From the NCBI GenBank assembly GCA_019137195.1, contig JAGVSR010000125.1:1-45373 (forward strand): a stretch of DNA of 45,373 bases. Reading direction: 5' to 3'. The first letter of the stretch is position 1, and each line of letters opens with the position of its first letter. The position numbers were made by a program, and so were the translations under genes. Of this stretch, positions 18,618 to 26,638 are shown one piece after another. The notes beneath the pieces were generated by a model that saw only the letters and a list, made by a program, of their open reading frames with translations, was not told the DNA's origin and searched no databases. The DNA is from Alphaproteobacteria bacterium. Lineage in GTDB: Bacteria > Pseudomonadota > Alphaproteobacteria > Rhizobiales > Hyphomicrobiaceae.

Positions 18618-19883
18618 TCAGTGACCGAAGGCACCAGCCGCGCGGCGCGCGAGCTCCTCGGAGCGTCGCCCGGCCCCGACCACGACGGCTACCGGCTCAC
18701 CAGCGGCGAGGCCCCCCGCAAGAGACTTGAGATCGCGCCGCGTGATACTCTCGATGCGCGAGACGAGCTCCTCCTTCTCGATCACCCGGCCATGCACCAA
18801 CATGTGCCGGGCCATCTGCTCGGCGCGTGCGGCGGAGCTTTCGAGCCCCATCAGCAGGCCGGCCTTGATCTGTGCCTTCGCGCGCGCCATCTCGGCGTCC
18901 GTCGGTCCCTCGTCGGCGAGCTTCTTGAGCTCGTCGCCGATCACGTCGGTGAGAGGCTTCAGCATCTCGGCTCCGGTCGCGGCATGGATCACGAGCATTC
19001 CGGTGTCCTCGAGCCCCCAGGCAGAAGAATAGATCGAATAGCAGAGACCCCGCTTCTCACGGACCTCCTGGAACAGCCGTGACGACATGCCCCCGCCGAA
19101 CACGCCGGAAAGAACCTGCCCCGCGAAATAGCGCTCGTCGCGGTAGGACGGCGCCTCGAGCCCGAGCACGACATGGCTCTGCTCGAAGGACTTCTTGGAC
19201 GAGCTGACCCCACCCGCATAGCGGGCCGCTTCTCCGTCCCCGACTCGCGACCCACTCAGCCCGCCGAATAGGGCCTCAACGTGGCGGACAGTGCAATCGT
19301 GGCGGACAGCGCCCGCCGCAGAAATCACCATGTTTCCCGGGCGGTAGTGCCGGGCGAGCAGGCCCTTGAGCATGGCAGCGTCGATGCGAGAGACACTTTC
19401 TGGCGTGCCAATGATCGGGCGCCCGAGGGCCTGAGCCGGAAAGGCCGTCTCGTGCAGGAGGTCGAAGGCGATCTCCTCCGGGCTGTCCTGGAGCGAGGCG
19501 ATCTCCTGCAGTATGACCTCGCGCTCCCGGGTCATCTCGTCGGCGCCGAAAGCCGAGTTCTGCAGGATGTCGGCGATGATCTCCAGCGCCACGCCCTCGT
19601 CGCCGCCGAGCACGCGGGCGAAATAGGCAGTCGTGTCGAGCCCCGTCGCCGCGTTGAGCTCGCCACCGACGGCCTCGATCTCCTCGGCGATCACCTGCGC
19701 CGTGCGCGTAGCCGTGCCCTTGAACGCCATGTGCTCGAGAAAATGGCAGGCCCCGTGCAGGGGCTCGCTCTCGTGCCGCGAGCCGGTGCCGACCCAGACC
19801 CCGAGCGAGGTCGTGGCGAGATGGGGCATGTTGTGAGTGACAACGGTGAGCCCGTTTCCGAGCACCGACGTCTCGACCGTCAT
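18618..19883 (-). CDS. M16 family zinc peptidase (processing-peptidase-like)
   Basis: A 421-residue single-domain-pair M16B metalloprotease related to mitochondrial processing peptidase beta and Bacillus MlpA/YmxG. The inverted zinc motif HFLEH is at residues 47-51 within GACHFLEHMAFKGT, followed by the GGELNAATGLDTTAYFARVL block and the REREVILQEIASLQDSP stretch that carries the distal Glu ligand. The C-terminal half holds GGGMSSRLFQEVREKRGLCYSIYS, the R/Y substrate-binding signature. The catalytic set looks complete. The ATG at 19883 overlaps the thrC stop by ATGA. The thrC-M16 order is conserved in alphaproteobacteria. No signal peptide, so it is cytoplasmic. Confidence 0.95.
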   Translation of the reverse strand: MTVETSVLGNGLTVVTHNMPHLATTSLGVWVGTGSRHESEPLHGACHFLEHMAFKGTATRTAQVIAEEIEAVGGELNAATGLDTTAYFARVLGGDEGVALEIIADILQNSAFGADEMTREREVILQEIASLQDSPEEIAFDLLHETAFPAQALGRPIIGTPESVSRIDAAMLKGLLARHYRPGNMVISAAGAVRHDCTVRHVEALFGGLSGSRVGDGEAARYAGGVSSSKKSFEQSHVVLGLEAPSYRDERYFAGQVLSGVFGGGMSSRLFQEVREKRGLCYSIYSSAWGLEDTGMLVIHAATGAEMLKPLTDVIGDELKKLADEGPTDAEMARAKAQIKAGLLMGLESSAARAEQMARHMLVHGRVIEKEELVSRIESITRRDLKSLAGGLAAGEPVAVVVGAGRRSEELARRAAGAFGH

Positions 19884-21289
19884 GCCGGCGCCCTCCCGGC
19901 TGCGCGCGACAGCGAGGCGACGTGCGCCGATACTTTGTCGAGATCGTTCGGGAGGCGGAGGAAGCGCTCCTCGTCGGTCATCAGCGAGGACAGGCGGGGC
20001 GGCAGGCGTGGGCGTTCGCCCGTGATGCTCTCCATCGCATCCGGGAACTTTGCCGGATGGGCCGTCGACAGGATCACGGTCGGAACCGGACCGGGATCGA
20101 GGCACTTCGCGGCCGCCGCGTAGCCGCACGCCGTGTGCGGGTCCATGAGATACCCGCTCTCGCGGCGGACCTTGTCGATGGCCGCGGCGACGTCGGCTTC
20201 CGAGGCGCTCGCGGCATCGAAGTCTCGCTTCAGAGCCGGCCACGCCTCCTTGACGTCGAACCGCCCGCCCTGCGCGAGCGCCGCCATCTGAGCCCGGATC
20301 AGCGCCGCGTCACGCCCCGAGGCCTCGAAGAGATAGCGCTCGAAGTTGGACGAGATCTGGATGTCCATCGATGGAGAGGTCGTCGCCGCCACGCCCCTCA
20401 TCTCGTAGGTGCCGGTCTGCACGGTACGCGGCAGGATATCGTTGGCGTTCGACGCGATGACGAGGCGCTCGATCGGCAGCCCCATGCGCTTGGCGACATA
20501 GCCGGCGAGGATGTCGCCGAAGTTGCCGGTCGGTACCGCGAACGAGACCTTGCGATGCGGCGCTCCCAGCGCCGCCGCGGCGACGAAGTAATACGTCACC
20601 TGCGCCACGATGCGCGCCCAGTTGATGGAGTTGACACCCGCGAGCCGCACCTTGTCGCGGAAGGCATGATTGTTGAACATGCCCTTCACCAGCGCCTGAC
20701 AGTCGTCGAACGTGCCGTCTATGGCGACCGCGTGTACGTTCGCATCGGTCGGCGTCGTCATCATGCGCCGCTGCACGTCCGACACGCGCCCGTCGGGAAA
20801 GAGGATCACGACGTCGACCTGAGACCGACCGCGGAAGGCCTCGATAGCCGCCCCCCCGGTGTCGCCCGAGGTGGCGCCGACGATGGTGGCGCGCGCCCCC
20901 CGTTTGACGAGCACGTGATCCATGAGCCTGGCGAGGAGCTGCATCGCCACGTCTTTGAACGCGAGCGTGGGCCCGTGAAAGAGCTCGAGCACCCACGTAT
21001 TGCGGTCGATCTCGACCAGCGGCGTCACCGCCGGATGGCCGAAGCTCGCGTAGGCCTCGTCCGCCATGCGACTGAGGTCGCCTTGCGCGATCGCGCCGCC
21101 CGTGAACGGGCCGATGACCTCGACCGCCACCTCGGCGAACCTTCTGCCGGCCATAGCCCCAATGGCGTCCCGGGAGATGCTGGGCCAGCTCTCTGGCAGG
21201 TAGAGGCCGCCGTCGCGGGCGAGCCCGGCCAAGAGCACGTCCTCGAATCCGAGCCTCGCGCTCTCGCCTCTGGTCGAAATGTAGTTCAC
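19880..21289 (-). CDS. thrC: Threonine synthase
   Basis: A 469-residue PLP enzyme converting O-phospho-L-homoserine to L-threonine. The PLP-binding lysine is K112 in GPTLAFKDVAMQ. The phosphate-binding loop GATSGDTGGAA follows, and SINWARIVAQ and VPTGNFGD are the other family signatures. Its length matches the ~465-residue gram-negative-type enzymes. The start is GTG at 21289 (VNYISTRGE); an ATG far upstream would add a 66-residue non-conserved tail. It is the first gene of the compact minus-strand unit thrC - M16 - GNAT - GGDEF/EAL. Confidence 0.96.
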   Translation of the reverse strand: MNYISTRGESARLGFEDVLLAGLARDGGLYLPESWPSISRDAIGAMAGRRFAEVAVEVIGPFTGGAIAQGDLSRMADEAYASFGHPAVTPLVEIDRNTWVLELFHGPTLAFKDVAMQLLARLMDHVLVKRGARATIVGATSGDTGGAAIEAFRGRSQVDVVILFPDGRVSDVQRRMMTTPTDANVHAVAIDGTFDDCQALVKGMFNNHAFRDKVRLAGVNSINWARIVAQVTYYFVAAAALGAPHRKVSFAVPTGNFGDILAGYVAKRMGLPIERLVIASNANDILPRTVQTGTYEMRGVAATTSPSMDIQISSNFERYLFEASGRDAALIRAQMAALAQGGRFDVKEAWPALKRDFDAASASEADVAAAIDKVRRESGYLMDPHTACGYAAAAKCLDPGPVPTVILSTAHPAKFPDAMESITGERPRLPPRLSSLMTDEERFLRLPNDLDKVSAHVASLSRAAGRAPA

Positions 21290-21642
21290 GTCGCTGTTGT
21301 CCCGGCAAGTGTCGATCGGGCCGAGCCTTCCGGACCGGCGGGGACGACCCCGGCCGCATCCGGTCCCGGGGATCGCGGCGCAAAGCCCGCTGGACGCCGT
21401 GTTCCCGCCCTTCTGCCCGAAGCCTAAGCCGATCCAGCGGGTGCAAGGCAAGCACCATCGCACCGTCCACAAGGGCCCACTTGCCACAGGTGGCCAGACG
21501 CGTCATTGAAGCCCCAATTCGGCCGCTTTCTCACCCGACAGCCTGCGACCGCACGTGCTGCATTCCCCACGCCCTTGAGAGGCACGGCCGCGGCACGACC
21601 AGATCGTAGCCCGCGTGCCTCGAGCTTCCAGAAGTCAAGGAC
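21290..21642. other. 353-bp divergent intergenic region
   Basis: It separates thrC (minus) from the IalB-family gene (plus) and must contain both promoters. I see no clear -35/-10 pair and no attenuator-like run of Thr/Ile codons before thrC. An imperfect inverted sequence (CCACttgccacagGTGG) lies near 21477-21493. Confidence 0.4.
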
Positions 21643-22212
21643 ATGTCGTTGAACCTCCGCCCGCTTTTCTCGTGCCTTGCCGCCATCGCCCTTTGCCTCG
21701 CGGCCGCCATGGCCGGCAGCTCGTCCGCCATGGCACAAGCCACCGCCAAGGCCGATGACACGGCCAGCGATCCGAAATCCGCGGACGGCGCCGTCAGGGC
21801 CCAGCACGGCGACTGGCAGGTCGTGTGCAAGCCGCCGCCACCGGGCGCAAAGAACGAGGTCTGCGCTCTCGTCCAGAGCGTCACCGCCGAGGATCGCACC
21901 AACGTCGGCCTCACCATCTATTTCCAGAAGTTCGCCAACGGCACCCAGGTCTTGCGCGTGTTCGCGCCCCTGGGCGTTCTGCTGCCGCCGGGCGTAGGGC
22001 TCAAGATCGACGGCACCGATGTCGGCCATGCGCCCTTCCATCGGTGCCAGACATTCGCCTGCTACGCACAGGTGACGGTCGACGAGAAGCTCGTCGAGCA
22101 GCTGAAGACCGGCAAGACCGCGATCTTCATCATCTTCCAGACCGAGGAGGCCGGCATCGGCATCCCCATCTCCCTCGCCGGTTTCGGCGACGCCGCCGCC
22201 GACCTCAACTAG
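21643..22212 (+). CDS. IalB-family (invasion-associated locus B) secreted protein
   Basis: A 189-residue exported protein. The signal peptide spans residues 1-31 (hydrophobic AAIALCLAAAMAG, cleavage near AMAQA). The mature part matches IalB: HGDWQVVC near the start, a CALVQSV strand, LRVFAPLGVLLPPGVGLKIDG, then FHRCQTFACYAQV with the conserved cysteine pattern. IalB was first linked to erythrocyte invasion in Bartonella, but the family is widespread in free-living Hyphomicrobiales and probably acts in envelope or stress functions. Four cysteines (C-C and C-C) are likely disulfide-bonded. The ATG is preceded by CAAGGAC. It converges on the phasin gene. Confidence 0.9.
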   Translation: MSLNLRPLFSCLAAIALCLAAAMAGSSSAMAQATAKADDTASDPKSADGAVRAQHGDWQVVCKPPPPGAKNEVCALVQSVTAEDRTNVGLTIYFQKFANGTQVLRVFAPLGVLLPPGVGLKIDGTDVGHAPFHRCQTFACYAQVTVDEKLVEQLKTGKTAIFIIFQTEEAGIGIPISLAGFGDAAADLN

Positions 22213-22244
22213 AAGCGCAAAGCGCCCCGGTGACGGAGCGCTTC
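22212..22244. terminator. Bidirectional stem between IalB and phasin genes
   Basis: GAAGCGC (22212-22218) pairs with GCGCTTC (22238-22244), a perfect 7-bp stem around a 19-base loop that itself contains GCGCCCC. It sits between two convergent stops and lacks a T-run. Confidence 0.35.
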
Positions 22245-22274
22245 GACATCGATCTCAATTCTGAGTTTGCGAGT

Positions 22275-22700
22275 TCAGGCCACGCGGCGCACGTTGGGAC
22301 GCGGCGGCGAGGCACCGTTCGTGCCCGGGAACGTGATGTAATCGCGCTTCTTCGGAGCCGCCTGCTGGAACGGCTGGGCCGAGGCCGCCGTAGTCGCTGC
22401 GGCCGTCCACCCCTGCCGGTAGGCTTCGGCGATTTTGTACGAGCTCTCCGAATACTGCTGGAAGGCGGTCTGCCAGAAGCGCATCTGCTCGTTCACGAGC
22501 TCCTGCGGAGAGCGGCAGCGCGACATGCGGGTCGGAATCTCGAGGTAGGCCTGAGCCCGGCGGCTCACGAGGCCCATCATCTCGAGCTGGGCGCGCGCCA
22601 AGCCCTTCATCGGGCTCATGCCCTGCGCCAGCTTGTCGAGCCCCTCGAAATAGAGCTGCACCGGATTGCTGACAGTACCAAAACCCTGCATGTCGAACAT
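22275..22700 (-). CDS. Phasin family protein
   Basis: A 141-residue amphipathic helical protein of the Phasin_2 family, coating polyhydroxyalkanoate granules. The pattern NPVQLYFEGLDKLAQGMSPMKG, then LARAQLEMMGLVSRRAQAYLEIP, then ELVNEQMRFWQTAFQQYSESSYKIAEAY is typical. The tail is Ala/Gln/Pro-rich. The start at 22700 (MFDMQGF) has GGGAG 8 bases upstream; an open frame back to 22967 adds 89 non-conserved residues. This indicates PHA metabolism, although no synthase gene lies in the window. Confidence 0.87.
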   Translation of the reverse strand: MFDMQGFGTVSNPVQLYFEGLDKLAQGMSPMKGLARAQLEMMGLVSRRAQAYLEIPTRMSRCRSPQELVNEQMRFWQTAFQQYSESSYKIAEAYRQGWTAAATTAASAQPFQQAAPKKRDYITFPGTNGASPPRPNVRRVA

Positions 22701-23096
22701 GCGTGTCGCTCCCGTTACGCGGTCTGACGTGATGGACGTGAGGCTCGTGGCGCCATCTCCGAGAACACCCAGCCCGGGCGGCACCATGTCGTTGAGGACA
22801 ATACGCGTCGCGGTGTCACGCCACAACACGACTCTCCGCCGCGCTCCCCACCTTTCGCGGTGATCGCCGCAACGTCCACGTTTGCAGTCGACAGTGAACG
22901 GGTATGGTTGAAAAACGGTGACGCGAAGTAGTTCCGTCTGGCAGGCACTCATACAAAAGGTTGCCACTAATATATTTATACTACCTTAAATTGTATTTTC
23001 TTGCTCAACTTGTACCGTTTGTTGACAAGCCTTGGTTAATGCGCGTTAACCGAACGTCAGTGCTTGGCCGGCTCAGTTGCGGCGTTCCGGTTCGTC
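22701..23096. other. 396-bp divergent regulatory region with an AT-rich core
   Basis: Between the phasin gene (minus) and the BcsS-like gene (plus). Positions about 22960-23040 are markedly AT-rich (including TAATATATTTATA) in an otherwise GC-rich window, as expected of a promoter or a nucleoid-protein-binding site. A plausible plus-strand promoter and an inverted repeat sit at its right end (23022-23051). Confidence 0.5.
23022..23051 (+). promoter_or_regulatory. Candidate promoter overlapping a GGTTAA-N6-TTAACC inverted repeat
   Basis: A perfect TTGACA (23022-23027) is followed 17 bases later by GTTAAC (23045-23050), a poor but positionable -10. Overlapping this is the inverted repeat GGTTAA-TGCGCG-TTAACC (23034-23051), an operator-like element that would block the -10. 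It resembles a CtrA box, but the TTAA spacing is 6 rather than the canonical 7. It lies 46 bases before the ATG of the BcsS-like gene. Confidence 0.4.
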
Positions 23097-23945
23097 ATGA
23101 GTGTTCGGTGCCCGAAGCGCGTTGCGGCATCGCCTTCCCTCCCGGCGAAAGGCCCTGCTGTGCTGGCGGCCCTGGTAGCTGGCCTGCTGCCAGCCTTCGC
23201 TGCCGCAGAGCCCCCGGCGGACGTGCGCTGGCGCGAGGTCTGGGCAGGAGCCGACATCTCCGAAAGCGTTTGGCTCGTCTACTCCGGCGCCACCGTCGCC
23301 CCCATGAGCCAGATCCACGCTCCCGGCCCGCGCCTCCGGGTCGTCACTGGCTACGGCGCGTACACCTATCCAGACATCGGCCGCGACGGGGAGTTCGAGG
23401 CCACGACCTATTTTGGTGACCTACTCGCCGGCTGGCTGTGGCGCCTCGATCCATTGACGGTGAAGGTCTTCGCCGGCGCGACCTGGATCGACCACGAAAT
23501 AGCTCCGCTCGATCCGGAAACCGTCGTCATCGGAGCCGACTGGGGCCCGAAAGCCGTAATCGAGCTTTGGCTGAATTCCGGCGAGCGCATGTGGACGTCG
23601 CTGGATCTCGCCTACACGACGGCCCACGATACCGCCTCCGTTCGTATGCGATCGGGCTATCGCATCTGGCCCCAGTTCTCGGTCGGCCTCGAAGGTGGCC
23701 TCAACGTCGACGGACAGGCGCAGTGCAAAATGCGCCTCCCCGACGAAGGCTGCCACCTCTCCCCCAAGGACCCCGAGGTGAAGTCGCTTCTCGATTACGG
23801 TCGCACCGGGCTCTTCGCGCGTTACGAATGGACGGGCGGCGAGGTTTCGCTCGCGGCCGGCGTCATCGGCCAGCCATACTCCGCCTCGACAGGCGACCTC
23901 GACCTGCACCCTTACGCGACGCTCAACTGGATCATGCAGTTCTGA
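23097..23945 (+). CDS. bcsS: BcsS-like exported protein (cellulose biosynthesis protein BcsS family)
   Basis: A 282-residue protein with a long leader (residues 1-38, ending AAFAAAE after AVLAALVAGLLPAF). The mature part is strand-rich with a WREVWAGADISESVWLVYSG start, alternating aromatic residues and a final aromatic residue (LNWIMQF), the pattern of an outer-membrane beta barrel and of the BcsS family. No bcsA, bcsB, bcsZ or bcsC gene is present nearby, so the name reflects family membership and not a shown role in cellulose synthesis. A TTG at 23064 would extend it by 11 residues; the ATG gives a better leader. Two cysteines (KMRLPDEGC region) could pair. Confidence 0.7.
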   Translation: MSVRCPKRVAASPSLPAKGPAVLAALVAGLLPAFAAAEPPADVRWREVWAGADISESVWLVYSGATVAPMSQIHAPGPRLRVVTGYGAYTYPDIGRDGEFEATTYFGDLLAGWLWRLDPLTVKVFAGATWIDHEIAPLDPETVVIGADWGPKAVIELWLNSGERMWTSLDLAYTTAHDTASVRMRSGYRIWPQFSVGLEGGLNVDGQAQCKMRLPDEGCHLSPKDPEVKSLLDYGRTGLFARYEWTGGEVSLAAGVIGQPYSASTGDLDLHPYATLNWIMQF

Positions 23946-24108
23946 TGAGGGCTGGAACAGCCGGGATCGCCCCGTCCGGATCGGGGACCGATACCGTCCC
24001 GGCATCGCGCCAGAAATCAACCGCTTCCGCTTGGCATTGGCTCTCCTCTTGGCCACATTGGCGTCTTAGGTAGAGGCGTGACCAAGATCGCCTGCCGCGG
24101 AGCCGACG

Positions 24109-26121
24109 TTGTCTCGCATACTCTCCTGGTTCGAAAACCGTATAGACCCCTTCACCGGGGCCGCCGATGTGCCGCCGCCCGCCACGCTCGCTGCCTTCTA
24201 CTGGCATTTCGTGCGCCAGTCGTGGCCCGCGTTCGCCCTGCTTCTGGTCATGGGAGGCCTGGCCGGTGTCATAGAGGCGTCGCTGTTCGCATTCGTAGGC
24301 TCTCTCGTCGATAGCATGCGCACCTCGACGTCGCCCGCCACTTTCATCGCCGAGCACAAGACCTCGCTCGTTTTCATGGCCTTCGTCGCAGCGATCGCGC
24401 GGCCCGCGGTGAGCCTCGCTCACGACTTGGTCAAGCACCAGATGATCGGCGGCGCCTTCACCACCCTCGTGCGCTGGCAGTCGCACATCTACGTGCTGCG
24501 CCAGTCGCTCGGCTTCTTCCAGAACGACTTTGCCGGCCGCGTCTCGAACAAGGTCATGCAGGCGGGACCGGCCGTGCGCGAAGGCGTGGTCCAGGCCATC
24601 GACGCCGTGTGGTTCGTCGCCGTCTACTGGATGACGGCGGTCGTACTGTTCGTGCAGGCCGATCTCCGGCTCGTCGGCCCGCTCATCCTGTGGTTCATGC
24701 TCTACGTGTGGGTGTTGCGCTATTTCGTGCCCCGCCTCAAGGCCCGCGCCGTCGCTTCGAGCGAGGCGCGCTCCATGCTGACCGGGCGCATCGTCGACAG
24801 CTACACGAACATTCTCACCGTCAAGCTCTTCGCCCACACCGAGCGCGAGGACGCCTACGCGCAGGATGCCATGGGTGAGCTCTTGGCGCGCCTCAAGGAC
24901 CAGCTCCGGCTCACGACCGTGATGGAGACCACCCTTTTTGCGATCAACGGCCTCCTGCTCGTTGCCATGAGCGGCCTTGCCATCTGGCTCTGGAGCCTCG
25001 AGGCCGTATCGATCGGCGCCATCGCGCTCGTGATGGGCCTCACCATCCGCATCGTCAACATGTCGGGCTGGGTGCTGTGGACGGTCGCCGGCATCTTCGA
25101 GAATCTCGGCATCGCTCACGAGAGCATGGAGACCATCTCGCGACCGCATCAGGTCGTCGACCGGGCGGACGCGATCCCCCTCGAGGTCACGAACGGCGAG
25201 ATCCGCTTCGAGCAGGTGAGCTTCCATTACGGCCGCGAGCGCCCGTCGCGACACCTGCCCAAGCCTACTGTCCCGCCTATCGGAGACGGCCGGGGAGTGG
25301 GGAGTGTCCGGACGATCGACTCCGGGGATGCCCCCGCCCTCTCCTCGCAGGGACGAGGGGAGGTGGCTATCGACGACGCGCCTATTCACATGCTCCGTAA
25401 GGGTGGCGTGATCGAGAACCTGTCGCTATCGATCCGCCCCGGCGAGAAGGTCGGCCTCGTCGGCCGCTCGGGCGCCGGCAAGTCGACGCTCGTCAACATC
25501 CTGTTGCGCTTCTACGATCTCGAGTCGGGCCGAATCCTGATCGACGGCATGGACATCTCCGCCGTCAAACAGGAGAGCCTGCGCTCGGCGATCGGCCTCG
25601 TCACGCAGGACACGTCCCTCCTCCACCGCTCTGTGATGGACAACATCCTCTACGGCAGCCCCGAGGCCGGAGAGGCAGCGGCAGTCGCCGCGGCGAAGCG
25701 CGCTCACGCCCACGACTTCATCGTCCACCTCGAGGACCTCAGCGGCCGCACGGGCTACGCAGCCCACGTCGGCGAGCGCGGCGTCAAGCTTTCGGGCGGT
25801 CAGCGCCAGCGCATCGCCATCGCCCGAGTGCTCTTGAAGAACGCGCCGATCCTGATCCTCGACGAGGCCACGAGCGCGCTCGACAGCGAGGTCGAGGCCG
25901 CGATCCAGGAGAGCCTCATGGACCTCATGCGCGGCAAGACGGTGATCGCCATCGCCCATCGCCTCTCGACCATCGCCGCCATGGACCGTCTCATCGTCAT
26001 GGACAAAGGCCGCATCGTCGAGGAAGGCACCCATCGCGATCTGGTCAAGCGCAGCGGCCTCTACGCCGATCTCTGGAAGCGCCAATCCGGCGGTTTCCTC
26101 GCCGGCGAAGCGGCCGAGTAG
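24109..26121 (+). CDS. ABC exporter, fused membrane and ATPase domains
   Basis: A 670-residue half-transporter of the exporter (MsbA/lipid A-like, ABCB) class that should work as a homodimer. The membrane domain spans residues about 36-335 with six hydrophobic helices. The nucleotide-binding domain follows: Walker A GRSGAGKST (452-460), Q-loop VTQDTSLLH, signature LSGGQ in GVKLSGGQRQRIAIARVL, Walker B ILILDEATSALDSE, and H-loop IAHRLSTI. All catalytic elements are present. Residues about 378-428 are an insertion between FHYGRE and the GGVIENLSLSIRPGEK strand that normally follow closely. The substrate cannot be told from sequence. The translation starts with MSRILSWFENR; the first codon at 24109 is an alternative (TTG) start, and no better in-frame ATG precedes the conserved region. 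It follows the BcsS-like gene after 163 bp. Confidence 0.92.
   Translation: MSRILSWFENRIDPFTGAADVPPPATLAAFYWHFVRQSWPAFALLLVMGGLAGVIEASLFAFVGSLVDSMRTSTSPATFIAEHKTSLVFMAFVAAIARPAVSLAHDLVKHQMIGGAFTTLVRWQSHIYVLRQSLGFFQNDFAGRVSNKVMQAGPAVREGVVQAIDAVWFVAVYWMTAVVLFVQADLRLVGPLILWFMLYVWVLRYFVPRLKARAVASSEARSMLTGRIVDSYTNILTVKLFAHTEREDAYAQDAMGELLARLKDQLRLTTVMETTLFAINGLLLVAMSGLAIWLWSLEAVSIGAIALVMGLTIRIVNMSGWVLWTVAGIFENLGIAHESMETISRPHQVVDRADAIPLEVTNGEIRFEQVSFHYGRERPSRHLPKPTVPPIGDGRGVGSVRTIDSGDAPALSSQGRGEVAIDDAPIHMLRKGGVIENLSLSIRPGEKVGLVGRSGAGKSTLVNILLRFYDLESGRILIDGMDISAVKQESLRSAIGLVTQDTSLLHRSVMDNILYGSPEAGEAAAVAAAKRAHAHDFIVHLEDLSGRTGYAAHVGERGVKLSGGQRQRIAIARVLLKNAPILILDEATSALDSEVEAAIQESLMDLMRGKTVIAIAHRLSTIAAMDRLIVMDKGRIVEEGTHRDLVKRSGLYADLWKRQSGGFLAGEAAE
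25240..25395 (+). repeat. In-frame, palindrome-bearing insertion within the ABC exporter gene
   Basis: About 150 bp, encoding roughly residues 378-428, separate the A-loop strand FHYGRE from the following strand of the ATPase domain. The translation is Pro/Gly/Asp/Arg-rich and unlike ABC sequence. The DNA contains CCTCTCCTCG-caggga-CGAGGGGAGG (9 of 10 pairs) and other G-rich partial repeats, like an intergenic palindromic element. I saw no second copy in this window, so the label repeat is an inference. Confidence 0.45.
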
Positions 26122-26191
26122 CCGGGGCTCTCAAGGCTCCGGCGACTTGACGGTAATGGATCTCGTCGGACGCGATGGACGGATCAGCGGC

Positions 26192-26539
26192 TCACTTGAC
26201 CGGGACCATGGTCGCAATGATCGGCTCGCGCCAGTTGCGCGGAGGCACGGTGCCCGACGCAACACACCCGCCGCGCTCCCCGCACCATATGCCGCGATAG
26301 ACCTCGCGATAGGGTGATCGGGCGGCGAGCTTGCTGGGCGGCGCCGGAGCGACAGTCAGGGGCGGCACGCGACGGAACACCGGCACCGGCGGTTCGCCAT
26401 CGCAGCCCGCGATGCAGACGACGGCCTCCTGATCGAATGCCACGGCTGCCGGTGACGTCGGGTCGGCACATGCGGCCCCGGCCGGCATCGCGAGCGCCAA
26501 TCCCGCCACCACCCAGACCTTGTAAAGCCTCGCACGCAT
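26192..26539 (-). CDS. Small secreted protein of unknown function
   Basis: A 115-residue protein not assigned to a family. The signal peptide is clear (MRARLYKVWVVAGLALAMPA, cleavage near ACADP). The mature chain has four cysteines in a VCIAGCDG pair and a WCGERGGCVASG pair, suggesting two disulfides in the periplasm, and a Pro-rich middle. AGGGGCG lies 6-7 bases before the ATG at 26539, supporting the start. It lies 100 bp downstream of pip on the same strand and converges on the ABC gene. Confidence 0.65.
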   Translation of the reverse strand: MRARLYKVWVVAGLALAMPAGAACADPTSPAAVAFDQEAVVCIAGCDGEPPVPVFRRVPPLTVAPAPPSKLAARSPYREVYRGIWCGERGGCVASGTVPPRNWREPIIATMVPVK

Positions 26540-26638
26540 TCGACGCCCCTAGCGCAGGGATCAATGTTGCGCACTATGACCTGTCGCACAACCGAGGACG
26601 CGCCGGCGCCGGAATTAACCAGGAAGATCCCTCACGGT

